From Euryodendron excelsum (lineage: Eukaryota > Streptophyta > Magnoliopsida > Ericales > Pentaphylacaceae): 64,000 nt of DNA. Below, piece after piece: positions 1 through 11,088 of the stretch. The translations under genes and the position numbers were made by a program. The notes beneath the pieces are model-generated. The model did not search any database. It was given only the letters and a program-made list of their open reading frames with translations, and had not been told where the DNA came from. Location: assembly GCA_033060915.1 (NCBI GenBank), contig CM065387.1, forward strand, positions 41,182,501 through 41,246,500. Reading direction: 5' to 3'. Positions within the stretch are counted from its first letter, which is position 1, and each line of letters begins with the position of its first letter.

Positions 1-284
1 ACTTAAAAAGTGAAAGCGTGGCCTATCAAAATTGCTTGCTTTATGGCTTCTAACATGAATTGTCAGTCCTCCTTCCTGATGTCTGATTCTGCTTCCCTTC
101 TAAATATCTTGAACGCAGAACAAGCCATGACGGGATCTCTCCGATGCTTTGTTGTTTTTTTTAGAATTCATTTTGTAAATTGGTTCAATCAGATATCTTG
201 TAACTCTTGAGTCATTGTGCATTATTTCCACTTAAAAAAAATAAAACATCTACAACTGTGTCATTTATTTAATTCAAACAACAC
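1..284. other. Unassigned AT-rich sequence
   Basis: I see no gene or repeat signature here. The short open frames are not supported by composition or homology. It flanks the Athila-type LTR that begins near 285. Confidence 0.5.
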
Positions 285-1496
285 GGATTACACTCCAAAA
301 GCATAATCATAATGCCCTATCTAGTGGCTTGTTAGTTTTAATAGAGGTTTAATCTTGCTTTATTAGTTATATTTTGTCTCTAATTTGTCTTAATGCACTT
401 TGTGCAGGAATGGAGCCTAAAAGGATACAAAAAGGAGCAAATTGCAAAGGAGCATTCGAACTGGGTCTCACAAAGTTCGAACGCTGGGTCAAACCGTTCG
501 AATGGGCTCACTGTTCGAATGGTGGTGGAGATACTGAGAGCATGTTTTGCCGTTCCATTTAGGTTCGATAGCAAGATAGAGATTCAGAGAGCTGCTTTAA
601 CAGTTTGATAACCGTTCGATAGGCATTTGAACGCCTTCCGTGTCTCTGTTTGTTTCTCAACTTTTTAAGGTAGATTTGTACCCCAATTGGGGATCTAGCT
701 TACATTTTCTGTGATTTTGTACTTCAATACAGCCATATATAGAGTTTTGTAGAGAGAAACAATAGAATATCAATATATTGTGCTTTGATGTCATTTAATT
801 CAATGTTTTTTCGCTTTTATTTGCAATCAACAATGGAAAAGAGTAGCTAATTCAACTCTTGGATGTAATTGTGAAAGTCAACCAAGGATCTTTTAAGTCT
901 TCAATGGAGGTATAATTGGATTTCAATGATTCATCTTCTATTTAATCTAATGCTTAACAATTGAAGTCTAGATCTATAAGAAAACCTATATTCTTAACTA
1001 TATTTGATAACTCCTATGCACAATCTTAGGATTGGTATAAGAATTGTACAAATCGATGGTATGAATCTATGATTCTCAAATTGGATACAATTCTATACTC
1101 AATTGCTAATGATTCCTACTTCTGTGGTCTAAATTATTCGAATCAAAGGTCCATGGAGAGACCTTTGATTTGAGTTATAGATACCTTCATTGAATGCTTG
1201 TGAAAACTTGGTTGGTTGGATCAATTGGGTCTCAGATTCTTCCCCTATTTCTAAATCTAGATTTGTATTGTTTTTACTAGTAGATTAACACACGAAAGGA
1301 CATCTCCAATTACACTTTTTGATTTATTTTACTTAGATGCAATTAATTAGATGTAATTCAATTCAAGAGAGAGTAGTGTTCTCAAAGTGTTGGTAGCCTA
1401 TATTTGGCTTGATCTTTGAGGAATTTGATTCTTATCTTACCAGAATTATACTTCAATCGCAACAACCGTCCTCTTACGGGTATACATTGCATAACA
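285..1496 (+). mobile_element. Athila-type Ty3/gypsy 5' LTR
   Basis: The left edge GATTACACTCCAAAAAG matches the start TGATTACACTCC of the minus-strand LTR ending at 38228, with the first T mutated to G. A cluster of TTCGAA-type palindromes (about 465-640) lies upstream of a TATATATAG-like TATA box near 735. The U5 end carries the pattern of a TT(C/T)GA box, then TTACCAG, a TTATACTTC stretch and CTTACGGGTATACATTGC, which aligns with the other two Athila-type LTRs in the window (36988-38228 minus, 43377-44560 plus). The right edge is set at CA (1495-1496), five bases before the primer-binding site. Confidence 0.7.
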
Positions 1497-1501
1497 TTAT
1501 T

Positions 1502-1520
1502 TGGAGCCTGTTGCTGCGGA
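1502..1520 (+). promoter_or_regulatory. Degenerate primer-binding site (tRNA-Asp type)
   Basis: TGGAGCCTGTTGCTGCGGA is a decayed form of the TGGCGCC(G)TTGCCGGGGA primer site used by Athila-group elements. It lies a few bases inside the LTR end and is followed by the usual CCAAAGGCAC context. This fixes the LTR as a 5' LTR with its internal region to the right. Confidence 0.65.
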
Positions 1521-2101
1521 CCAAAGGCACAAAAGCAAACACTAAAGGACCTTGGGTGGGAAAACAACTGGTGGATTGCATCTGCATCAATTCTACTACA
1601 ACGGAGTAATCTTCAGCTAAGGCCATGGGTGATTTCGTTCCATCTTTTATGTTAACGCATGCTAGAATTTGCTTTTTGTTTTTTTCCTTTTATTTTAGGA
1701 TTGTTTTGCTTGATTAGTATAGAATTTTGAATTGCATAGATTAATCAATCAGTGGATAGCAATTGGTGGATATGCTTGTTTGCTATGTGCTTATTGGTGG
1801 TATTGCTTTTACATAAGGGGAGTGGAATTGTCGATTGGGTGAATTGCATTTGAATTGATTGAATTGGTGGATTATTTCCATGGAGATTGGAGGGTTCAGA
1901 AGGAAAATTGGTAGAAGAGATTGTGTATGTTGTGTTGCTTGAGACTCAGATGATCTCTAATATGTGCATTGCATTTGTATGTCATCATATATTAGAGACG
2001 TCCATAACGGTCTAGTATGGATTGACCACATTCACACTCCTTTAACCGTTTGAGATTCTAATCCCAGTTTACTGCTAGTTGTTGATCTAGGACTGATTTC
2101 A
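1521..2101. other. Athila-type untranslated leader
   Basis: This stretch separates the primer site from the gag remnant. I see no coding signal in it. Its length is ordinary for the gag leader of Athila-group elements. Confidence 0.4.
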
Positions 2102-2550
2102 ATGGTAAACATCAATGACGGGATGAATCCCAATCTGAACCCCAACCCCAACCCCAACCCCAATCCTAATTCCAATGTAGGAGTTGACTTTAATAGACGG
2201 AAAAACCATGGTGACATGGGTGCTCCCTATGCTAGGACCCTCTGGGATTACATGAATCTGCCGAGGCAAGCACCTACCTCATGCATCATCTTTCCTGAGC
2301 ATCATGACATGTAAAACCTCAAGCTGGGAATGATTCAATTGTTGCCCCAATTTCATGGTATGGATTCCATTCATTAAGGAATTCAAGGATGCTTGCTCAA
2401 TGTTTATGGATAACACTTGTCCAAGGGAAGTTTTACTTTCAAAATTTTTTTCATTTTCTCTCAAGGACAAGCCCAAGATATGGTTTAACTCATTGTGTCC
2501 TTTGTCCATTCACTCATAGGCTTTACTAGAAGGGGAATTTTTTAGAAAGT
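2102..2550 (+). pseudogene. Athila-type gag, 5' fragment
   Basis: A plus-strand frame opens with an Asn-Pro repeat (NPNPNPNPN, 2128-2170). It runs through ARTLWDYMNLPRQAPTSCI, a TAA at 2312, then NLKLGMIQLLPQFHGMDS. After a one-base shift near 2370 it continues IKEFKDACSMFMDN and FSFSLKDKPKIWFNSL, then an in-frame TAG and a last stretch up to about 2550. The order L/MIQxLPxFHG, then EFxxxC, then FxFSLKDKAKxWLxSL is that of the N-terminal half of Athila Gag, the structural protein that packages element RNA. At least two stops and one frameshift make it dead. It ends where the long AT-rich LTR (copy A) begins, so the rest of gag and all of pol are missing here. Confidence 0.7.
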
Positions 2551-4349
2551 TGTGATTAGACGCCAAATTTAGGTTAACCAAATCCTAGTTAGTTAACCCT
2601 AGATTCACCTAACCATAGTTGCCTTAACTAAGGTTAGTGAGCTTCAACTCTCCAATTCCAATCCTCTTTCAAACCACTTTTTTTTTTTTTTTAAATTCCA
2701 AATGATCTTTCAAAAAGCTTCCAAAAACACTCTAACTCTCTTGAGTTTTTATAAATCATGACCTAAAAAGTCTTTTCGAATGCTTCCATTCTTTTCTCAA
2801 AAATATTTTCAAGAGCACTCTTAAACTTATCCAAAGCAAAAGTGGCTAGACACTTAATATTTTCGAAAACTATTTTCAAAATGTTTTCAAAAGCTTACAA
2901 CCCTAAGGTGATCCTAACCCTCTCATGGTTATATTTTCTAAGGGAAAGTGATACATCAAATGAAACCTTCAAGGTTCATATTAGGGTTCCAAAACCCTAA
3001 GTGTTTTCAAAACCTCTTTAAAAAATGACTTTCCAAAATCACATTCTTGAAATAACCCTAGTCCCTCCATGGTTAGGGTTATTCAAGTAAAAGTGAGATA
3101 TCAAACTAAGGGTTTTTTAGGCTCTAAAAGTTTTCAAAACCCTAAGGGAAGTTTCTACCCCATTTTCTAAAAATATTTTCAAAATACATAACCTTAAAAG
3201 AGTTTAGTTTCTTGATAACTAATTTATCAAAGGTGATCGATGAGAAATTCAACATACCTTTCTTAAGGTGATTTCAAAATTTTTTAAGGACATGTTCACA
3301 AGAGCATTTACCTTGTTCAAATTCAAACTTTATTTTCAAAAATCCCTAATCAAGTCTTCAAAAATATTGCCAAAACTCCATTGAGTTGCTTTCAAAAACT
3401 TTCCAAAACTCCCTTGAGTTGATTCAAAAAACATTTCAAAACTCTCTTGAGTTGATTCAAAAAATATTTCAAAACTCTCTTGAGTTATTGTCAAAAAAAC
3501 ACTTCAAAACATTCCAAGTCCTATTTCAAGGGCACTTTAAAAAACTCTCCAAGTACAACTTCAAGTCATCTTGAGTTTAAGTTTCAAAACTTTTCAAGAC
3601 TCCATCAGTCCATTTCTAAATTGTGCTTTTGCACGAACTACGAATGACTTAATTCTTGCCAAATGAAGTACCCCAATATTCATAGGTGTGGTTATAACCC
3701 TTTTTTCAAATCAAATTCCATTTTCAAAACTCTTCTCCAATCAAAATTTCTATCTCAACTCAAACTTCAAAAACTTCCTATTCTTTCAAAAGTATCTTTT
3801 AAAAATTGAGTTTCAAAAATCCTTTCAAATCTTTCAAACGTCCTTTCAAAATGTGCATCATGTATCATTTATTCAAAAAGTGATGCCCAAACCCCTTTTT
3901 CAAAATTTCAATAAGTGGATATTAATAACCGGATTTTCAAGTGAGTTTACAAAGGGTGAATCTTCCGTACATGTAGTTATCCCCCGGACCATAGATTTTT
4001 ATTTCAAAGACCAAACTTGGAGTCACATTTTCAGAAGGGCTTTAAAATGTTTTCAAAAGGTTGCTCAAAATCTCTTTTTCAAAAGCCTTTTTAAGAAGGC
4101 ATTCTCAAAACTTTTTCAAAAAATCTAAGTTTAATTTTTGAATTACACTTAATTTTAGGTGAGCTAGCACATTTCTAATTATGTTAGGTGGAGACTCCAA
4201 ACTTTTTCAAAAAGCCCTTATTCAAATCAAGTTTTCAAGTTCAAATTCCCATTGTACTTGTCATTTAGGAGGGTAAGTTCTAATAGAGCAAGTATCAGTC
4301 CTTTTCCCAAGCCCGAGACAGGTTGGTGGCAAAAAACCGAGGCACGACA
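2551..4349 (+). mobile_element. Long AT-rich LTR, copy A (diverged, truncated)
   Basis: Shares three blocks in order with copies B, C and D. The first is a CGAACTACGAxTGAC...GGTGxGGTxATAA block (3633-3699). The second is TTTCAAAGACCAAA with an AAGGGCTTTAAAATGTTTTC run (about 4003-4060). The third is the terminal stretch with GTTAGGTGGAGACTCCAAAC and GAGGGTAAGTTCTAATAGAG, ending in GGCACGACA (4349). The middle is (TTTCAAAAC)-type low-complexity sequence. The 3' end is clear. The left edge at 2551 is a guess where gag homology stops, and I find no target duplication (AAAGT against ACAAC), so it is probably 5' truncated. The short open frames inside are low complexity, not genes. Confidence 0.6.
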
Positions 4350-4385
4350 ACAACAACCTAAAACAAGAGACCTATATCAGCTTTT

Positions 4386-4740
4386 ATAGACTTACAAAAC
4401 TGTAGAAATTTGTAAACCATTCAAATGATGCGCCGATACATTTGAACAGGCTTTTGACGGTAATTCATGCCACAAAATCTTTTGACGCTCTTCGAACTTG
4501 ATTTAAATAGGTTTTATGCCTGCAGTGATTTTTGACACTTTGCTCTGCTTGACGTTCTGTTCAAACGGTCTTCCATTGCGTTTGAACGGGCATTTGAATG
4601 ACCTTGGAAGCATTCGAATGCTTGTTCCTCTTTTATTTTGAATTTCTCCTTTTTAGAGCTAGATTCCTGTTTACATACAATAAATTAAGCTAGATACAAA
4701 ATAGGACTAAAACTACATAAATATTCCAACTCTAGGTCTA
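4386..4740 (-). repeat. Inverted fragment of an Athila-type LTR U3
   Basis: Read on the minus strand, this stretch resembles the U3 around 340-640: a TTTTAGTCCTATTTTGT segment, a CAGGAATCTAGCTCTAAAAAGGAG segment and a series of TTCGAA/TTGAACG motifs follow in the same order. It is diverged and has no clear ends. It may be a remnant of the opposite LTR rearranged by later insertions. Confidence 0.4.
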
Positions 4741-5718
4741 ACAAGGAACTAATTAAGGCATATTGACCGCACTTTTAGAGTACAATCATGCACCCAAAGG
4801 ATGCTTGTATCACAACAAATGAGGCGTCAAACCTTTACATTAATGCAAATCCTAAGGTTAAGGTTTCAAGCCAAGACCGATAGCACCCAATGTTACCTAT
4901 ACTTTAAACTTGAGTCCAAGCCATCTCAACAAACAACCCAAGGACTAAAACCAAACTTATAGTTATTTCAAAGCCTAAACTAGACATCCAATAACATGCA
5001 ACAAACATGAATTATATTAAAGCTAGTAAATACCTCACTTTAAATTACCATTTTTATCTAAATAATCTCACATGGTTATGATATTAATTCTAGATAAGTT
5101 TTAGGCACAAAACAACATCTGAAACATAGTCAATGTCCATTTAAATCAACAAACTCAATATGCCAACTTAAATATTTTATCCAAATAATTTACATAAATT
5201 CTCATATGCCTTTAATATCAATTATAAACACATCTTAGGTATAAAAACATTTCGATATTTCAAGTTTATGTAAAACCCTAAGTCATACCGCAAACATCCT
5301 AGAAATATGATATCGATCATGTATTCATTAATAACTCTAACAAATTAACTCAATAGCAAAAAATTCAAAGTATATTAACTCAATAGAAAAAATCCCAATT
5401 GAAAACCCCTTACCTCTTGAAGATTGAACAACAATTTAATTTTACCGAAAACACACTCTGACACCACCCACGCGTAGATCTTGAAGAGGAGAACAAAGAA
5501 CTCTAAGCAAATGAAAATGGGGGAAGAAGGTTGAAGAAAAAAAGAAGAAGAGAGAGAGAGAGAGAGAGAGGGAACTGGGGCTATTGTGGAGAGAGAGAGA
5601 GAGAGAGAGAGTCTCCTTTTATTTATTAGAATAGATATATACACACGTCATACCTTAATTCCATTAGCTTGAGAAACTATTTTGTGGGTATCTTCCATGA
5701 ACTTTTTCTTTCCTTTAA
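4741..5718. other. Intergenic AT-rich stretch with two (GA)n microsatellites
   Basis: No gene is supported. Two GA microsatellites stand at 5550-5571 and 5588-5611. They produce a meaningless Ser-Leu-rich minus-strand frame. Nothing else is recognised. Confidence 0.5.
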
Positions 5719-5738
5719 GGGTTAACTACATCAAGACC

Positions 5739-6130
5739 TGAACATCGGGCCGGGCCTACCCTACCTAATTACACCTTGGACAGTGGCCTGAGCCCGGCTC
5801 GGCCCGGCCCAATGTTCGGGCCTCCACTTGATGCCCAAGCCAGCCCAAAAAAAAAAAAAAAATCCTAAGCCCGCCCATCAGCCCTACCAAAATAAATATT
5901 TATTTATTTTTTATAAATATAAATGAGTATATATATATATATATTTATTTATTTATTTATAAACTAAATAAATATTATTCGAGTTGGGCTAGGCTTTGCA
6001 ATATAATCCCAAGCCCGGCCCAAAAATTAATTGGGCCTAAAAAATCAGCCTGGCTCGATCCCATGGGCCTAAACTTTAATCCTAATTCCTTAAAAAATCG
6101 GGCCGGCCCGGGCGGGCCGATGTCTACCCC
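5739..6130. mobile_element. GC-rich hAT-like MITE nested in the left arm
   Basis: This insert begins AACATCGGGCCGGGCCTACCC and ends in CGGGCCGGCCCGGGCGGGCCGATGTCTACCCCTA, which are inverted relatives. CGGGCC/GGCCCGG motifs recur throughout, with an A/T stretch in the middle. Non-autonomous hAT elements ending in TAGGGGTxGxCATCGG are common in plants, and the right end read in reverse fits that form. The left terminal bases are degraded, so the exact end is uncertain. Confidence 0.5.
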
Positions 6131-6478
6131 TACTCTCAACTATGGAATGTTTTCAGTTTACCCCCTTCATCAGCAAAATGTTACATTAACACCCCTTATT
6201 TTTATTTTTTATGCCTATTTTACCCTTATGTTATTGCTCTATTAGCAAAAATGGATGGAATTCAAACATGTGCCTTGCACATGATCACCAAGTTAGCATT
6301 ATACCAAAAATAACCTTATCCAACAACAAAATTTTATGGAATAACAAAATGCCAATTTTTATACAAATCCATATACTTGAACACGATATATATATGCTGA
6401 TAAAAAGTTAATATTACAAACGAGAGAAGAAAATGAAACTTTCACCATTAATTCTAATAACTTCTAAAACTAATAACA

Positions 6479-6524
6479 GAAAGAAGAAGAAGAAGAAGAA
6501 GAAGAAGAAGAAGAAGAAGAAGAG
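6479..6524. repeat. (GAA)n microsatellite
   Basis: About fifteen tandem AAG/GAA triplets, inside the long-TIR element. On the minus strand they read as a poly-Phe run, which is an artefact. Confidence 0.9.
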
Positions 6525-6703
6525 ATGTGAAGAGGAGCAGTTGACAAAGTCAAAGGTTAAAAATGTGAATTCACTTATTCCGTTAATAGTGTTAACGTGG
6601 AGATAGTTTTTAATACCTAAGGGGGTGTTAATGTAGCATTTTGTAAATGAAGGGGTAAAACAAAAACGGTCCATAGTTGAGGGGGTCTTGATGTAATTAA
6701 CCC

Positions 6704-8098
6704 TTTCTTTAATAGGTAAATACCCCAACTCTAGTCCCACTGAAGGAGACGACGTCAACATCATCTTGGGAGGAGAAGTTTCTGAACATGAGCTTTGTGT
6801 CCGTTCGAACTTCACACATTTGGGATCTGAATGCTGGAAGGTCTCTTTCTTTTTAGAGAACCAAAAACAGTGGTGGTAGGGGCGTCTTTGCACCTCGTTT
6901 GGTTCCTCGGAAAATGCAAAGAATTCGTTGAGAATTTTTATTCAGCGGCATTTTCGTTCACCTCTGTCCATGGCAAAATGTTTAGTGCTGGCATTATTAG
7001 TGGGAGTAGTGTGACTGGTTTAATAGGTTACTAGAGAGAGTCATTGAGAAAAAGCTTTCAACGGCTATAAATCTAGCTTGACAAAGAGGAAAAATTATTC
7101 AGTGCTCCTGAAGTACCACGTCATCCCTTTCCTACTCTCATATGGGAGTGGGGTCTCCCTGTTAGGTGGGGACAAATATCCCGCCTAACAAGTGGGGGAT
7201 GCACCTCTATGTGAGAGGAGGAGCATGAACAAGTGGTGCTCCAAGAGCACTGAATAATTTCTTTAACAGAGAGAGGGTGGAGTTAAGGCAGTTAAATCGG
7301 ACAAGTCTTGGTGTCTGTGTGTTTATATACCTACACTTAACTTTTCTTTTTTCAATGAGTTGTTAAGTGATTGGTTCTGTTAAAAAACAAAAAACTATTA
7401 TATGTTTTTGGCTTCGAGCCATTAGGGTTAAGTGGTCAAACGTTTGAGAATGTTCTACTGCGGGAAAAGCTTTCCAAAACCAACAAAATAGTGGTTGCTC
7501 TCCTCTTGCAAAATTGCACTTCTTCTTGTCTCCACTTTAGTTTTTGTTTGTTTGGAAAAAAATAGGTAGGTAGCACCCATATTTTTAGAATATTACTTTG
7601 TTATAATCTTTATCCTCTATGTATGTGATGAACTTCACACTAGACAGTAGTTGGTACTATGTTATTAATGAACTTTTTTTTTTTGTTCTGTTTGTCTAAA
7701 AAAATTTAATCAGGTAGGTAACACTCTTAATTTTTTAAAATATTAATTCTGTTTTATTCTTCATGTATTTGGTGAGTCCCACACTGTAATGCTTGAATTC
7801 TGGTGACAATTGTTGTTAGTATTTTACCATTGAAAATTTGTCGGTTTGGCTGAGATGAGAGTGAATGATAAATATTTTCTTTCAACCCCTTTAATTCACA
7901 TTCAAAGTGATCAGCCGCAACACTTCCTTTCGTTGCTCTGGGTGACAAGTTTATCATGGGTAACTTGATTTGATAATATTTCTACCATGTTTGGCAAACA
8001 TAAAAAGAAAAATAAGGGGGATGGAGTGGGAGGAGGGAAGAGAGGAGAATTCTTGGAAGGATTGAGAGTTTAGTAAAATGAAAATAAAATTAGCAACT
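6704..8098. other. Intergenic; possible old upstream region of the receptor pseudogene
   Basis: No gene is supported. Two related stretches, AGGTAGGTAGCAC (7565) and AGGTAGGTAACAC (7711), begin similar 150-bp segments that resemble 35970-36040, so a dispersed short repeat is present. If the Tat element at 8910-34202 is removed, this region becomes the near upstream flank of the receptor pseudogene at 34252. Confidence 0.35.
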
Positions 8099-8114
8099 TA
8101 ACACTAGATAGTTT

Positions 8115-8412
8115 TTTTTTTGGTTTAGAAAAAAAAGGGTGTAGCTAGGCTACGCCAACACCCTACCTCGAGCTAGGACACCGTAGCACTGTGCAGGGGA
8201 CCGAAGTCCCAGTGAGACAAGCTCTAGTGCAAGCAAAGGGAATATGACATGGACAGACCACCGCCCCAGCCCCCCCCCCCCCCCCCCCCCCCCCCCCACA
8301 CACACAGAACCATGGAACCTTAGAAGGCACCAACAAGGGGCTACAGAGAGTCGAACCCAAGCCTTGAGCAAGGAGGACAATGAACTCATTCGCTGAACCA
8401 AGCCCCCATTGG
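8115..8412 (-). mobile_element. tRNA-derived SINE
   Basis: On the minus strand the body starts at 8412. It has a Pol III A box TGGTTCAGCGAATG (8387-8400) and a B box GGTTCGACTCT (8347-8357), spaced as in tRNA-derived SINEs, and ends in a T-rich tail. TAACACTAGATAGTTT (8099-8114) and TAACACTAGCTAGTTT (8413-8428) flank it as a 16-bp target duplication with one mismatch. A T-tail rather than an A-tail recalls Au-type plant SINEs. A run of 28 C (8270-8297, plus strand) interrupts the body. The two open frames across it are not protein genes. Confidence 0.85.
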
Positions 8413-8428
8413 TAACACTAGCTAGTTT

Positions 8429-8904
8429 AATCTGTATGGAAAGTAGGACTCATAATGAATAAAGTTTACAATGTCAGTGCATCAAATACAACTCTTATCT
8501 CCAGTCAAAGGTGGACCATACACGTTGGGATCAGGGTATTCACAAAAGACAAATTTCTTGTGACCAATTCCTACACTTGGCAAGAGCCGAACTCTTGACC
8601 TCCCAAAGGGAGACCAAAAGCCCTGACCAAAAATAGACTTTGGAATCATGTTACTTAATTAAAAACACTAGATTATAGGATGCATATTAATAGATAAATG
8701 CAGAGCATAGTTTCATGTTTCTATGAATAAGAGAAAAAAAACAAATTCAAACATATATATATGTATATATAGAATATATCCCTAGTTATTTGATGCAATC
8801 CAGTTAACACAGACATGTACCATTTGGTGGTTTAATTTAGACAACAGCCTCTGTCAAACCAAGCACAAAACTCCCATATTTAATCATCTTAAAATTGCCA
8901 CCAG
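8429..8904. other. Intergenic, possible second SINE fragment
   Basis: No gene. Around 8575-8640, the minus strand reads like a decayed SINE with a B-box-like GAGTTCGGCTC, but no ends or duplication were found. Confidence 0.3.
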
Positions 8905-8909
8905 CTCCT

Positions 8910-9684
8910 TGTAGGTACCCACATCCATAGGCACCATGTGGTTGATCCACTTGTCTAGCTGGCAAGCCACATGGACCCCAGGGTATTTCAAAGTTAACAT
9001 AACGTCAACAATGCGCCTTGCTCTTACGGCAGGTCGGTGCCTCTTGTGCCCCCTCGCTCTTATAGCAGGTGGGCACCTCTTCCAGCGTGCCTCGATCTTG
9101 CGGCAGGTCAGTGCCCCTCGCACCCCCTCACTCTTGCAGCAGGTAGGCGCTCCACTGGAGCTTCTTGGCCCAACCTCGTGAAGGTGGTCCCGAGGGCTCC
9201 CTTAAGCTAGGCTCCGCGCCTGTATGGCTTTGGCCACCCTTATATAGGCAGCCTCTAAGGCTTGCCAGATACAGGCCCCGTGCCTCAACATACTCCTTTT
9301 CACCCTTGCTCGGGATCTCGTATGGATTGTGGATTGGAGGCTAGAACCAAAGGGAATTGTTGAGCCACTCGCTCCTCAGGCACACGGGGACCCTGTCCAT
9401 TCAATCAACAAAGAGAGAGAGGGCTTCACCCACCAGACGCAGTCAAGTGCAAGGTCCTCGCAATTAATGAATGTATCATGGGCATTAAATACAGGCTCAA
9501 TCCATATTTAAATAGCCAGCTCATTTATGGCCCAAGAGACAGAATTGAATGCTCTCTTTCTTGGTTGCCTTTGATTCTTTCCTTGCCACCTCTGGGAGGC
9601 CTGAGCCATGTCAGTGACTGTCAAAATTCCCAAACGAGCCCCAGGATTAGTAAACTCTATCCCCTTTAGTCCACCCAGCACACA
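8910..9684 (+). mobile_element. Tat element 5' LTR
   Basis: 775 bp, TG at 8910 and CA at 9683-9684. The first third holds about four imperfect units of roughly 36 bp around CTTGCGGCAGGTCGGTGCCCC (9020-9160). A TATATAGGCAGCC TATA box lies at 9240-9252. The 3' LTR is only 430 bp because the middle third, including this TATA box, is gone there. Confidence 0.85.
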
Positions 9685-9703
9685 ATACTCCACTGGGGAA
9701 CAT

Positions 9704-9718
9704 TGGCGCTCGTGACGT
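9704..9718 (+). promoter_or_regulatory. Likely primer-binding site of the Tat element
   Basis: TGGCGCTCGTGACG follows GGGGAACAT about 20 bp past the LTR end. Tat-group elements usually read ATTGGCGCCGTC at this place, so the site is plausible but decayed. I cannot name the primer tRNA with confidence. Confidence 0.4.
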
Positions 9719-10229
9719 CGTGGCTCTAGACAAAACCACAGTTCAAACCAACCAAAAGAATGTAAAGGTTGATGAAAGTGTTCAAATCGAAGACCCAAAT
9801 CTTCAGGCTCTAGCCTCCGCCCAAACTTAAGGAGAGGAGATTTGTGCTTTCAACAATAACGTGCTCACCTTCATGAAAACCTAATGGGCTTTCATGGAAA
9901 CCATCTGTACCATGCAGAATAGTTAGGTTAGCTCCATCACCCCTCTGTCCCCAACACGGTTTAGCTCTTCTGGATTTGGGGCTACTTAGCATGAAACTGC
10001 AGCGATAGAAAACGCAGCCCATGACTAAACAACAAACATTATTCCCAGGCACCACGGTGTATCCCCCCGCAACATTGCTTCAGCCACGTTGCCTCTTTCC
10101 CTAAGAGACTGCCTTCATAGTGACTCAAGTGCAAGACTACGTGCGTGTTGTGCTTAGGCAAGAGGGCTCTGGCACCATTCAGTGGCGAGCTCGACCTTCT
10201 CCCTCCATTCTCAGAATACATCTAGTCTT

Positions 10230-11064
10230 TCTCATACCCCGATGGGTATATCGCTCCAAAGTTCACCAAGTTTAATGGGCGCCGTGAAAACGCCAAAGAC
10301 CACTTTGTATGTTTTGTCGACTCACTTGGCATCCATGTCATATATCTTAACCTAAGATAGAGAGAGTTTTCTAAATCCCTTTCTGATCGAGCCTACACTT
10401 GGTATGTAACTTGTTACCAAACTCCCACTCTTCCTGGGATGACATGGTTAAAAAATTCATAGCTAAATTCTTTTACAATGATGAGCGCCTCATAGCGTTC
10501 AACCTGATTCCAGAAATCCAAGGAGATAATAAGGTCCTCCTCTTTTTCATCAGGCTCTTCCGTGAGAAAGCCCTGGAGGTCCAGGACCAGTAGACGAGAA
10601 GTAGCTGGTAGGCATCTGTATAGGAGGCATGTAGGCTTGCTTTAAGATTTACATGATTAACCACAAATTCCCAGACTTCGTAAGCTTGCTTACCGCCTCC
10701 CAAAACGTCAGTATGGTGGTGAGAGATTCTTCACGTGCTAGCCCCCAGTCATAGCCCACTCGCCAACCCACCGCCCTATGGAGAGGTGACCCTCCATGTC
10801 GGCCCACAGTTTCTATTGCGACAGGCTTGTCTCATGGTAATTTCAGCGAAAGGAAGCGCCCATTCGGGGACGACCCCCCCTCTCCCAGTCTCTTTCAAGA
10901 CTGTCGTGACCCTCCTAGATGTATGGGTCATCGGTGGCCAAATTTCCCCCCTCAAAGTAAAGAAGCAGCCCACTGAACGTGTCTGACCTAAAGAAAGCTA
11001 CTGCATCTACCATCAAACTACCACCCACTCCATCAAAGATTGTTACGCTCTCTGGCGTATCTTC
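10230..11064 (+). pseudogene. Tat gag with CxxH-type zinc finger
   Basis: The frame near 10245 reads YIAPKFTKFNGRRENAKDHF, then REFSKSLSDRAYTWYV. After a frameshift it continues SWDDMVKKFIAKFFYNDERL, LLFFIRLFREKALEVQDQ and a TAG at 10591. This is the retrotransposon Gag core (nucleocapsid/capsid precursor), with the hallmark W-x-x-(M/L)-x-x-x-F-x-x-x-F-F segment. About 400 bp further, YCIYHQTTTHSIKDC (about 10998-11044) has the C-x2-H-x4-H-x4-C spacing of the Tat Gag zinc finger, which binds RNA. Stops at 10357 and 10591 and shifts between blocks make it non-functional. The protease follows in the same polyprotein order. Confidence 0.75.
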
Positions 11065-11088
11065 CTAAAAAAGAAACAGGAAGACACA

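Larger units (their letters stand above)
5719..6703. mobile_element. Long-TIR MITE-like element
   Basis: The outer 20 bp GGGTTAACTACATCAAGACC (5719-5738) matches, with one difference, the reverse complement of 6684-6703. The inverted repeat then resumes inside: CAACTATGGA at 6138, through ACCCCCTTCAT and ATGTTACATTAACACCCC, pairs with 6611-6680. The left arm is interrupted between 5739 and about 6130 by a second element. CTTTAA occurs at 5713-5718 and at 6707-6712 (three bases past the right end) and is a weak candidate for the target duplication. No transposase is present. The superfamily is not assigned. Confidence 0.65.

Noticed and set aside
3688..4128. 146-codon plus-strand open frame, Phe/Lys/Gln-rich
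   Set aside because: Translation of (TTTCAAAAC)-type low-complexity LTR sequence; similar frames appear in copies C and D with no conserved protein.
5375..5644. Ser-Leu repeat protein on the minus strand
   Set aside because: Product of two GA microsatellites.
8150..8401. Gly-rich 83-codon frame
   Set aside because: Lies entirely in the SINE and is driven by the C/G run.
8575..8640. Second tRNA-like or SINE body with a B-box-like GAGTTCGGCTC on the minus strand
   Set aside because: No A box in proper spacing, no ends and no target duplication could be found.
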